This document shows, in pieces, positions 28,864 through 36,240 of a DNA stretch of 64,000 nt (position 1 is its first letter; each line of letters opens with the position of its first letter). The stretch is taken from NCBI RefSeq assembly GCF_024585165.1, contig NZ_CP029008.1, forward strand, positions 4,402,001 through 4,466,000. The letters are read 5' to 3'. The notes beneath the pieces are model-generated. The model made no database searches. It had not been told where the DNA came from and saw nothing but the letters and a program-made list of their open reading frames with translations. The position numbers and the translations under genes were made by a program. Origin of the DNA: Bradyrhizobium sp. WBOS07. GTDB taxonomy: Bacteria > Pseudomonadota > Alphaproteobacteria > Rhizobiales > Xanthobacteraceae.

Positions 28864-29148
28864 ATGACCGGTCGCAACACTGCACCTGACACCCTTTCAG
28901 CCGATGACACCTGGACTCTGGCCAATGCCAAGGCGCGGTTGTCCGAGGTGATCGATCGAGCTCAAGCGGGCCCGCAGGTCATCACGCGGCACGGCAAGCC
29001 CAACGCGGTTGTCGTCTCCGCTGAGGAATGGGCGCGCAAGACCGCACGCAAAGGCACGCTGGCCGAATTCCTGCTGGCCTCGCCGCTGCGCGGCACCGAT
29101 CTTGAGCTCGATCGCGTGCACGATGAACCACGCGACGACTTGCCGTGA
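28864..29148 (+). CDS. Phd/YefM-type antitoxin
   Basis: A 94-residue antitoxin. The Phd/YefM fold is seen at residues 15-62: DTWTLANAKARLSEVIDRAQ, then PQVITRHGKPNAVVVSAEEW. The N-terminal part binds operator DNA; the acidic C-terminus (LELDRVHDEPRDDLP) should bind and neutralise the toxin. It overlaps the toxin gene by 4 bases (GTGA). The pair lies divergently between glpD and glpR and looks like a later insertion. Confidence 0.88.
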   Translation: MTGRNTAPDTLSADDTWTLANAKARLSEVIDRAQAGPQVITRHGKPNAVVVSAEEWARKTARKGTLAEFLLASPLRGTDLELDRVHDEPRDDLP

Positions 29149-29570
29149 ATCTCTTGCTCGATACCAATGTGCTGTCGGAAGTTCAGCGTCCCGCGCCTTC
29201 GCCGAAAGTTCTGGCGTTTCTGGATACGATCGATGAGGACCGTACGTTCATCAGCGTCGCGTCGATCGCCGAGCTTCGCCGCGGCATCGCGCTGCTGGAA
29301 GATGGCCGCCGGCGCGCCGCTTTGGCCGCGTGGCTTGCACACGATCTGCCAGCACGATTTGCCGAACGCATCTTGCCGGTCGACCACGCGGTGGCTGAGC
29401 ACTGGGGCGACTTGATGGCTCAGAGCCGCAAAAGCGGCGTTGCCTTGTCAGTCATGGACGGCTTCTTTGCAGCGACCGCACTTGCGCACCACCTCACGCT
29501 CGTCACGCGCAATGTGAAAGACTTTGCGGCGTTCGGCGTCCCACTCCTCAATCCGTGGGACGATGTCTAG
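29145..29570 (+). CDS. vapC: VapC-type PIN-domain ribonuclease toxin
   Basis: A 141-residue PIN-domain toxin with a GTG start inside the antitoxin stop region. The acidic active-site residues are present: Asp6 in MNLLLDTNVLSE, Glu43 in SVASIAELRRGI, Asp104 in ALSVMDGFFAATAL and Asp125 in TRNVKDFAAFGV. VapC enzymes are magnesium-dependent RNases that cut tRNA or rRNA. It is paired with a Phd-type, not VapB, antitoxin, a common mixture. Its stop is only 3 bases from the convergent glpR stop codon. Confidence 0.9.
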   Translation: MNLLLDTNVLSEVQRPAPSPKVLAFLDTIDEDRTFISVASIAELRRGIALLEDGRRRAALAAWLAHDLPARFAERILPVDHAVAEHWGDLMAQSRKSGVALSVMDGFFAATALAHHLTLVTRNVKDFAAFGVPLLNPWDDV

Positions 29571-29573
29571 GAT

Positions 29574-30419
29574 CTATCTCAGCCGCACCACCGGCGCGGC
29601 TTCCGGAGCCGCGTCCTGCACCTCGGCCGGCGCATCGTCGATGTCCGCGCCCTTCGGCAGCGCTTCCACCACTTCGATGCCCTTGCTGTGGCAGATGGTG
29701 GCGAGGCGTTCGGGAAGCTCCTGATCTGTGACGAAGGTCTGGATCTGGGTGATGTGGGCGATGCGCACCGGCGCGCTGCGGCGTAGCTTGGTGGAATCGG
29801 CAACCAGCATGACGCTGCGGGCATTGGCGATGATGGCCTGCGCGACCTGCACCTCGCGATAGTCGAAGTCGAGCAGCGCGCCCTCCTCGTCGATCGCGGA
29901 CGCGCCGATGATGGCGTAGTCGACCTTGAACTGGCCGATCAGCTGCGTCGCGGTCGAGCCGACCACGGCGCCGTCGGCGCGCCGCACCGTGCCGCCGGCG
30001 ACCACCACCTCGATGCGGGGATGGCGGTAGAGCAGCATCGCGACGTTGAGATTGTTGGTGATGACGAGGAGATCCTCGTGCGAGGTCAAGGCGCTCGCGA
30101 CCTCCTCCGTCGTGGTGCCGATATTGATGAAGAGCGAGCATCCGTTCGGGATCAGCGAGGCGGCTGCAGCTCCGATCGCCTTCTTCTCGTCGGCGGCGAC
30201 GAAGCGGCGCGCCTCATAGGCGAGGTTCTCGACGCCGGAGGCGATGATGGCGCCGCCATGAATGCGCGTCAGCGATCTCCGCTCGCAGAGATCGTTGAGA
30301 TCCTTGCGGATGGTCTGCGCCGAGACCTCGAAGCGGCGCGCGAGCTCCTCGACCATGACGCGGCCCGAGGCGCGCGCGATGTTGAGGATTTCGGCTTGGC
30401 GATGGGTCAGTCCGGTCAC
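29574..30419 (-). CDS. glpR: DeoR-family repressor of glycerol genes (GlpR)
   Basis: A 281-residue repressor. The DeoR helix-turn-helix covers about residues 3-58 (VEELARRFEVSAQTIRKDLN) and ends with the family hallmark LTRIHGGAI. The sugar-phosphate sensing domain follows, with INIGTTTEEVASAL and VVVAGGTVRRADGAVVG. Glycerol-3-phosphate is the expected inducer. Same strand as glpD but separated from it by the toxin-antitoxin pair, so it probably has its own promoter. The C-terminal 25 residues are an acidic/Ala-rich tail. Confidence 0.88.
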   Translation of the reverse strand: MTGLTHRQAEILNIARASGRVMVEELARRFEVSAQTIRKDLNDLCERRSLTRIHGGAIIASGVENLAYEARRFVAADEKKAIGAAAASLIPNGCSLFINIGTTTEEVASALTSHEDLLVITNNLNVAMLLYRHPRIEVVVAGGTVRRADGAVVGSTATQLIGQFKVDYAIIGASAIDEEGALLDFDYREVQVAQAIIANARSVMLVADSTKLRRSAPVRIAHITQIQTFVTDQELPERLATICHSKGIEVVEALPKGADIDDAPAEVQDAAPEAAPVVRLR

Positions 30420-30512
30420 GGCAAGGGCCTCACATCAGGAAGCTGCATGGTGCGGCGGTTCGCAGCTGCGGTCAATGCGCGCGCCGATCACGGTTAACGG
30501 ATGGAGCGTTGC

Positions 30513-31187
30513 TCACCATGCCATGGCGGCGGCAAGGCGCGCGAGCAGATCCGGGTCGTCGAAGGCGCTTGCAGAGGCGACGGCGCCGGCACCGACAAGA
30601 TCGTCATGGCTGAGGCTGGTCCGGATTCCGATCGTCGGAATGCCGGCGGCGGCGGCCGATTGCACGCCGGTGCGGGAATCCTCGAACGCAACCGAGGATG
30701 CGGCACTGCCCCCGACGAAGCGCAGCCCTTCCTGATAGGGCAGCGGATGCGGCTTGCCGTAGGGCAATTCGTCGCCGATCACGATCGCCTTGAACCGCTC
30801 GGTGATGCCGAGGCCCGACAGCAGCAGCTCGGCGTTGAGACGCGGCGCATTGGTGACGGCGACCATGGGAACGCCGGCGGCGTCCGCGCGGTCGAGCAGC
30901 GCCATCAGACCCGGCAACGGTTCGACCTGTCCGGCCACGAGCGTGCGGAAGATCTCCTCCTTCTCGGCGAGAATCGCGGCGCGCCGCGCCGGCGTTTCGT
31001 CGGGCAGAAAGCGGTCGCCGATCGAGACATTGGCGAAGCCCTGCAGCTCCCTGGAAAACCGCGCGTGGTCGAACACATGGCCGTGCGGCCCCAGCACCTG
31101 GTTGAAGGCCTTGAGATGCAGCGGGTCGGTGTTGGCGAGCGTGCCGTCGATGTCGAACAACAACGCCCTGCCGATTGCCTCGATCAT
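30513..31187 (-). CDS. HAD-superfamily phosphatase (CbbY/PGMB-like)
   Basis: A 224-residue hydrolase from the ATG giving MIEAIGRALLFDIDGTLANT; a TTG at 31202 would add five residues. HAD motif I is FDIDGTLA with the nucleophile Asp, motif II is VAVTNAPR, motif III Lys lies in YGKPHPLPYQ and motif IV in VAFEDSRTGV. The cap position suggests subfamily I, acting on sugar phosphates such as phosphoglycolate or a glycerol-derived phosphate. It lies 93 bases upstream of glpR on the same strand, so a link to glycerol metabolism is possible but unproven. Confidence 0.85.
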   Translation of the reverse strand: MIEAIGRALLFDIDGTLANTDPLHLKAFNQVLGPHGHVFDHARFSRELQGFANVSIGDRFLPDETPARRAAILAEKEEIFRTLVAGQVEPLPGLMALLDRADAAGVPMVAVTNAPRLNAELLLSGLGITERFKAIVIGDELPYGKPHPLPYQEGLRFVGGSAASSVAFEDSRTGVQSAAAAGIPTIGIRTSLSHDDLVGAGAVASASAFDDPDLLARLAAAMAW

Positions 31188-31340
31188 TTCCCTACTTTCC
31201 AAGTCCGCGACGCATCAATGCGGAAGACGTATCAATACGGGCTCGAACGCGCAATGATGCATCGACATGACAACGATGCGCCACTCGACAAAACCGCGCG
31301 CGGCTGCAACACTCCTTGCAAGACCAAAAAGGAGGAAACG

Positions 31341-31790
31341 ATGATCAACCGACGCGACCTTGCTCTCTCGACTCTCGCCGTCTCCGCGCTTGCGCTCACG
31401 GCACCGGCGCTCGCCGCCTCGGCAGATGAAGAGGCGGTGGCGAAGAAGGTCGAGGCCTTCCGCCTCGCCCAGATCGCGGCGGATCCGAAGGCGCTCGGCG
31501 CGCTGTGCTGGGACGATCTCAGCTACAGCCATTCCAGCGGCAAGGTCGAGGACAAGGCGACCTTCATCGCCAACGCCACCGACGGCAAGTCGAAATTCCT
31601 CTCGATCGAATACAAGGACCCGACCATCAAGGTCGTCGGCCCCGCCGCCATCGTGCGGTTCCATTGGCTGGGGGAACAGGAAATGGCGGCCGACGGGAAG
31701 AAAGTATCGACCAATCTTCACATCCTGATGAACTGGCAGAAGCAGGGCGACGAGTGGAAGCTGCTGTCGCGGGCGGCGACGAAACTGTGA
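31341..31790 (+). CDS. Secreted NTF2-like (SnoaL/DUF4440) protein
   Basis: A 149-residue protein with a strong GGAGG ribosome site at 31331-31335. The N-terminus MINRRDLALSTLAVSALALT carries a twin-arginine and a hydrophobic segment ending LAAS, consistent with Tat export. The mature part is the NTF2-like cone fold: ALCWDDLSYSHSSGKVEDKA, then LHILMNWQKQGDEWKLLSRA, as in DUF4440 proteins. Members are binding proteins or small enzymes; the ligand is unknown. Stands alone in front of a repeat. Confidence 0.83.
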   Translation: MINRRDLALSTLAVSALALTAPALAASADEEAVAKKVEAFRLAQIAADPKALGALCWDDLSYSHSSGKVEDKATFIANATDGKSKFLSIEYKDPTIKVVGPAAIVRFHWLGEQEMAADGKKVSTNLHILMNWQKQGDEWKLLSRAATKL

Positions 31791-31800
31791 TGGCAGTTCT

Positions 31801-31950
31801 TCCCCTCTCCCCTTGCGGGAGAGGGTGGCTCGCCGCGCAGCGGCGAGACGGGTGAGGGGTCTCTCTCGGCGAGCAGATCTCTCACAATTGGATTCGCGGA
31901 TAGAACCCCTCATCCGGCGCTTCGCCACCTTCTCCCACAAGGAAAGAAGG
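31801..31950. repeat. Intergenic inverted repeat, family E
   Basis: The left half (31801-31860: CCCCTCTCCCCTTGCGGGAG ... GGGTGAGGGGT) and the right half (about 31905-31950: ACCCCTCATCCGGCG ... CCTTCTCCCACAAGG) are diverged reverse complements. No gene fits the stretch. A further short decayed palindrome (TTCCGGCCTCGCG / CGCGCCCCGGAA) lies at about 31971-32006. Confidence 0.7.
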
Positions 31951-32016
31951 AAAGGCGGATGTGTGCTCGGCAAAAAATTCCGGCCTCGCGCTACGCGCGC
32001 CCCGGAATGACGGCAG

Positions 32017-32208
32017 TTACGCCGCTTCCCTCACATCGCCATTCACCAGCTTGCGCGCGGCGCGCTCGGCTTCGCGGGCGTTGCGAAAAAGCTGGCCTTC
32101 GAGGCGGTTGAAGCGGTGGGATGAGGCGAAGAAACAATAGCCTCCCTGAGAACGAACGACGATACCTGCGGTCTGCGAATCGACTTCGATAATGTAGCTA
32201 TCCGGCAT
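32017..32208 (-). CDS. Small conserved-looking hypothetical protein
   Basis: A 63-residue soluble protein starting MPDSYIIEVDSQTAGIVVRS. The pattern (beta strands, GGYCFFASSHRFNRLEGQLF, then a basic helix REAERAARKLV) looks like a real small alpha/beta protein and not a shadow frame. I do not recognise a named family. No operon partner lies close. The alternative longer frame begins at 32286 but adds an unstructured N-terminus. Confidence 0.55.
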   Translation of the reverse strand: MPDSYIIEVDSQTAGIVVRSQGGYCFFASSHRFNRLEGQLFRNAREAERAARKLVNGDVREAA

Positions 32209-32439
32209 GGTCCGTGGATTCCTCAGTGCGGGCAAATAACGGTGCTCCTGCCCAAAGGTTCCCCAGGCATTTGAGGCCGTTTCCACCCCGAATCGACACG
32301 CAATTGAGTACGCCGGGACCTCATCCGTTTTATGACTGGTTCTTGACTGGTTCTTGGCGAAGCCGCGACGAACATGACTTACAGGCGCCGCGTTTCACCG
32401 CGGGCACACGTTCGCGAGATGCGGCAGCGCGTCGCGCGG

Positions 32440-32850
32440 TTACGTCGTGATCGTCGCGTCGGTCGCGCGAACCGCTTGCGGACGGCCGTGCTCGTCGATC
32501 GAGACGTAGGTGAAATTGCCGTCGGTGACGAGGAAAGGATGCTCCTCGCCGCGCCGCAGCGCCCAGGCTTCCAGATGCGCGGTGAGGGAGGTCCGTCCGA
32601 CGCGGACCAGATTGGCATAGACCGAGACGAGATCGCCGACATAGACGGCCTTGCGAAAATTCATCGCCTCGATCGCGACCGTCACGGTCCGCGACTTCGC
32701 GACTTTCGAGGCAAACACCCCGCCGCCGACGTCCATCTGGCTCAGCAGCCAGCCGCCGAAGATGTCGCCGTTGGCATTGGTGTCGGCCGGCATCGCCAAC
32801 GTCCGGATGCAGAGATCGCCGCGCGGCCCGGTAGTCGACTGTTCGTTCAT
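32440..32850 (-). CDS. Acyl-CoA thioesterase, YciA/hot-dog fold
   Basis: A 136-residue hot-dog thioesterase starting MNEQSTTGPRGDLCIRTLAM. The family core ADTNANGDIFGGWLLSQMD carries the catalytic Asp/Asn region, then FRKAVYVGDLVSVYANLVRVG. It hydrolyses acyl-CoA to free acid and CoA, as a hexamer in YciA. It lies 7 bases downstream of the fadB stop on the same strand, so it is the last gene of the beta-oxidation operon, probably releasing CoA from stalled intermediates. Confidence 0.88.
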   Translation of the reverse strand: MNEQSTTGPRGDLCIRTLAMPADTNANGDIFGGWLLSQMDVGGGVFASKVAKSRTVTVAIEAMNFRKAVYVGDLVSVYANLVRVGRTSLTAHLEAWALRRGEEHPFLVTDGNFTYVSIDEHGRPQAVRATDATITT

Positions 32851-32857
32851 ACTTCTC

Positions 32858-34954
32858 TCACTTGAAACTGTCCCAGCCCGGATCGGGTGCGAACCGTTCG
32901 CCGAACCTCTCGGCGAGCCCGCGCAAGGTGGATACGACATTCTCCACACCACGCGTGCGCGCATAGTTCAGCGGACCGCCGCGGAACGGTGCATAACCCG
33001 TGCCGAAGATCATGGCGCCGTCGACAGCGTCGGCATCGTCGACGATGCCTTCGCGCAGGGCCGCAACGCAGACGTTGGACATCGGCAGCACCAGGCGGTC
33101 GATCATCTGGTCGGTGACGCGCGGACCGGTCTCGGGGAGCGGTGCCTTCTCCGCCTTGCCGTCCTTCCAGGTGTAGAAGCCCTTGCCGGTCTTGCGGCCG
33201 AGCTCGCCCCTGGCGACCTTGTCGCGCAGCCAGGCCGGCGTCGGCGGCAAGAGATCGCCGAACTTGGTGCGCAGCATGTCGCCGACGTCGAGGCAGATGT
33301 CGAGCCCGACCTGATCGGCGAGCTCGATCGGTCCCATCGGCATGCCGAACTGTTCGGCCGCGGCGTCGATCAGGCGCTGGTCGATCTTCTCGTCCAGCAT
33401 CACCATCGCCTCCAGCATGTAGGGCGTCAGCGCGCGGTTGACGAGGAAGCCGGGCGAGCTCTTCACAGGTAGCGGAAGGCGGTCGATCGCACCGACGAAA
33501 GCGAGCGCGTCCTTCAATACCTGCGCGTCGTTGCCGTCGTGGCTGACGACTTCGACCAGTTGCAATCGCGACACCGGATTGAAGAAGTGTAGGCCGACCA
33601 GCCGCTCCGGCCGCGCCAGCGTGGTGCGCAGGTCCTGGAGCGGAATGCTCGACGTATTGGTGGCAAGGATTGCGCCCGGCTTCATCCGCGGCTCCAGCCC
33701 GGCATAGACCTTCTGCTTCAGCTCGAGCTTTTCAGGGACCGCCTCGATGATGAGATCGGCGTTACGCACGCCGTTCCCGTTCATGTCGGGGATGAGGCGA
33801 TCGAGCGCGTCGCGGACCTCGATCGGCTTGCGGATGATCTTGCCGTAGAGTTCGGCAGCGCGCTTCACCGCGCCCGCGATCGGTTCGGCCTTCATGTCGG
33901 CGAGCGAGACCCGCAACCCCTGCCCGGCTACCCAAGCCGCAATATCGCCGCCCATGGCGCCGGCGCCGATGACGTGGACATGCTTGACGGTATTGCCGCT
34001 GCCTGCCGCCTTCTTCATCTGCTCGCGCAGGAAGAACACGCGGATCAGATTCTGCGCGGTCGGCGTCACCATCAGCTTGGCGAAGGATGCCTGCTCCGCC
34101 CTCAACATCGCGGCTTTGCTGCCGCCATGGGTCTCCCAGAGGTCGATCAGCGCGTAAGGCGCGGGATAGTGCTCGCGGGAGGCGGCCTTGGCCGCCTCCG
34201 AGCGCATGCGCTTGGCGAGCAGGCCGCGGACCAGCCCGAGATTTGCGGCGCGCACGAGCAGGCCGGGCTTGGCCCGCTTCAGCCGCCCGAACAAAGCGTC
34301 CTTCACAGCGCCCCTGACGTGGCGCTCCTGCGTGACGGCATCGACGAGGCCGAGCGCCTTGGCCCGGCGGGCATCGATGGTGCGGCCGGTCAGCATCAAG
34401 GCCATGGACTGGGTCGGATTGACCAGCGCCGTGAACCGCGCGGTGCCGCCGAGGCCGGGGTGCAGACCGAGCATCACCTCCGGGAAGCCGAAGCGCGCGC
34501 CGTCGATCGCGATGCGCGATTGGCAGGCCAGCGCAACCTCGAGCCCGCCGCCGAGGCAGAAGCCGTGAATCACGGCGACGGTCGGCAGCTTCAACGCCTC
34601 CAGATGATCGACCACGGCGTGCGCGGCGCGGATACGGGTCTCGACCATGCCGGCATCGGAGGCACCGCGGAATTCGTTGACGTCGGCGCCGGCAATGAAG
34701 CCCGACGGTTTTGCCGAGCGGATCACCAGGCCAGCCGGACGCTCGGTCTCGATCGCCGCGAGCACCGCGTCGAACTCCTCCATGACGTCGGAGGACAGCG
34801 TGTTGGCACTTGCGTCGGTGCGGTCGAACAGCAGCCAGGCGACGCCGTCGGCGTCGCGCGTCAGCTTGAAGTGCTTGTACGGGCTGTCCGGCGCGGGCCG
34901 GGGCCCGAGCTCCAGGACGCGGTCGCCGAGCGCGGTCATGATCTTGGAATCCAT
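32858..34954 (-). CDS. fadB: Bifunctional enoyl-CoA hydratase / 3-hydroxyacyl-CoA dehydrogenase
   Basis: A 698-residue fatty-acid oxidation alpha subunit, carrying out hydration and NAD-dependent oxidation of enoyl-CoA. The crotonase domain is at about 30-230, with HGFCLGGGLEVALACQ and PEVMLGLHPGLGG holding the oxyanion and catalytic Glu residues. The NAD-binding motif VHVIGAGAMGGDIA marks the dehydrogenase domain; its C-terminal half has HFFNPVSRLQLVEVV. The start is MDSKIMTALGDRV, two bases after the thiolase stop. fadJ would fit equally well. Confidence 0.93.
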   Translation of the reverse strand: MDSKIMTALGDRVLELGPRPAPDSPYKHFKLTRDADGVAWLLFDRTDASANTLSSDVMEEFDAVLAAIETERPAGLVIRSAKPSGFIAGADVNEFRGASDAGMVETRIRAAHAVVDHLEALKLPTVAVIHGFCLGGGLEVALACQSRIAIDGARFGFPEVMLGLHPGLGGTARFTALVNPTQSMALMLTGRTIDARRAKALGLVDAVTQERHVRGAVKDALFGRLKRAKPGLLVRAANLGLVRGLLAKRMRSEAAKAASREHYPAPYALIDLWETHGGSKAAMLRAEQASFAKLMVTPTAQNLIRVFFLREQMKKAAGSGNTVKHVHVIGAGAMGGDIAAWVAGQGLRVSLADMKAEPIAGAVKRAAELYGKIIRKPIEVRDALDRLIPDMNGNGVRNADLIIEAVPEKLELKQKVYAGLEPRMKPGAILATNTSSIPLQDLRTTLARPERLVGLHFFNPVSRLQLVEVVSHDGNDAQVLKDALAFVGAIDRLPLPVKSSPGFLVNRALTPYMLEAMVMLDEKIDQRLIDAAAEQFGMPMGPIELADQVGLDICLDVGDMLRTKFGDLLPPTPAWLRDKVARGELGRKTGKGFYTWKDGKAEKAPLPETGPRVTDQMIDRLVLPMSNVCVAALREGIVDDADAVDGAMIFGTGYAPFRGGPLNYARTRGVENVVSTLRGLAERFGERFAPDPGWDSFK

Positions 34955-34956
34955 GG

Positions 34957-36240
34957 TCACACCGCCTCGATCAGCATGGCCCCGCCAAGACCGCCGCCGA
35001 TGCATTCGGTGGCGACGCCACGGCGCGTGCCGAGCCGCTTCATCGCGTTGACGAGATGCAGCACGATGCGGTTGCCGGAGGTGCCGACGGGATGACCGAG
35101 CGAGATGGCGCCACCGTCGACGTTAAGCTTGTCGCGGTCGATCTCACCGGCCGCGCCGTCGAGACCGAGGATCTCGCGGCAGAATTTGTCGTCGTTCCAG
35201 GCCGCGAGACAGCCGAGGACCTGGGTGGCGAAGGCCTCGTTGAGCTCCCAGGTCTCGACGTCCTTGATGGTGAGGCCGTTGCGCTGGAGCAGCGGCGTCG
35301 CCGACATCACCGGCCCGAGCCCCATAATGCCAGGATCGAGCGCCGCCCAATGGCTGTCGACGATCGCGGCCTTCGGCGTGAGCTTGTGCTTTGCCACCGC
35401 CGCGTCGGAAGCCAGGATCACCCAGGAGGCGCCGTCGGTGATCTGCGAGGAATTGCCGGCGGTGACCTGGCCCCAGGGCCGCTCGAACACCGGCCGGAGT
35501 TTCGCGAGCGTCTCCGCCGTGGAGTCCGGCCGCACGCCATCGTCATGGTCGAAGAACTTGCCGTCGCGCGCGAACGCCGTCTCGACCTCGCCTTTCAGAT
35601 AGCCCGCACCTTGCGCCTGCGCGAGCCGGCGATGGCTCTCGGCTGCGTAGGCGTCGGACTGGGCGCGCGTGATGCCGAAGAGATGGCCGACCACTTCGGC
35701 GGTCTGGCCCATGTTCAGATCGGTGATCGGATCGGTCAGCCCGCGCTCCAGGCCGATGACCGGCTTGAGATCGCGGGGGCGGAGCTTGAAGGCCGCGGCG
35801 AGCTTCGCGGCCACACCCTTGGCGGTGGCAAGGCCGGCGAACCAGCGCACGCCCGAATTGGGCCAGACCAGCGGCGCGTGGCTCAGCGCCTCGGTGCCGC
35901 CCGCCAGGATCATGTCGGCATGGCCCTCGCGAATGTAGCGATAGGCGGTGTCGATCGACTGCATGCCGGAGCCGCAATTGATCTGCACGGTGAAGGCGAC
36001 CATGTCCTCGCCCATGCCGAGCCGGAGCGCGGCAACCCGGGCTGGATTCATCTCGTCCGCGATGACGTTGACGCAGCCGAGAATGACCTGGTCGAAACTA
36101 TCGGGCGCAAACGGCTGGCGCGCCAGCAGCGGCCGGCCGCATTGCACGGCGAGATCGACCGGCGTGAACGGTCCGGGGCCCGAGCGCGCCTTTAGAAACG
36201 GCGTCCGGCTGCCGTCGATAATGAATACCGGTCGTGCCAT
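34957..36240 (-). CDS. fadA: Acetyl-CoA acyltransferase (thiolase)
   Basis: A 427-residue thiolase cleaving 3-ketoacyl-CoA with CoA into acetyl-CoA and a shortened acyl-CoA. The nucleophile Cys89 is in QINCGSGMQS, the His is in SLGHPVGTSG and the second Cys in ECIGGGLGGAML. The length and sequence resemble FadI-type beta subunits. It overlaps the fadE stop by one base (TGATG) and leads into fadB by two bases, giving a tight fadE-thiolase-fadB operon. Confidence 0.93.
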   Translation of the reverse strand: MARPVFIIDGSRTPFLKARSGPGPFTPVDLAVQCGRPLLARQPFAPDSFDQVILGCVNVIADEMNPARVAALRLGMGEDMVAFTVQINCGSGMQSIDTAYRYIREGHADMILAGGTEALSHAPLVWPNSGVRWFAGLATAKGVAAKLAAAFKLRPRDLKPVIGLERGLTDPITDLNMGQTAEVVGHLFGITRAQSDAYAAESHRRLAQAQGAGYLKGEVETAFARDGKFFDHDDGVRPDSTAETLAKLRPVFERPWGQVTAGNSSQITDGASWVILASDAAVAKHKLTPKAAIVDSHWAALDPGIMGLGPVMSATPLLQRNGLTIKDVETWELNEAFATQVLGCLAAWNDDKFCREILGLDGAAGEIDRDKLNVDGGAISLGHPVGTSGNRIVLHLVNAMKRLGTRRGVATECIGGGLGGAMLIEAV

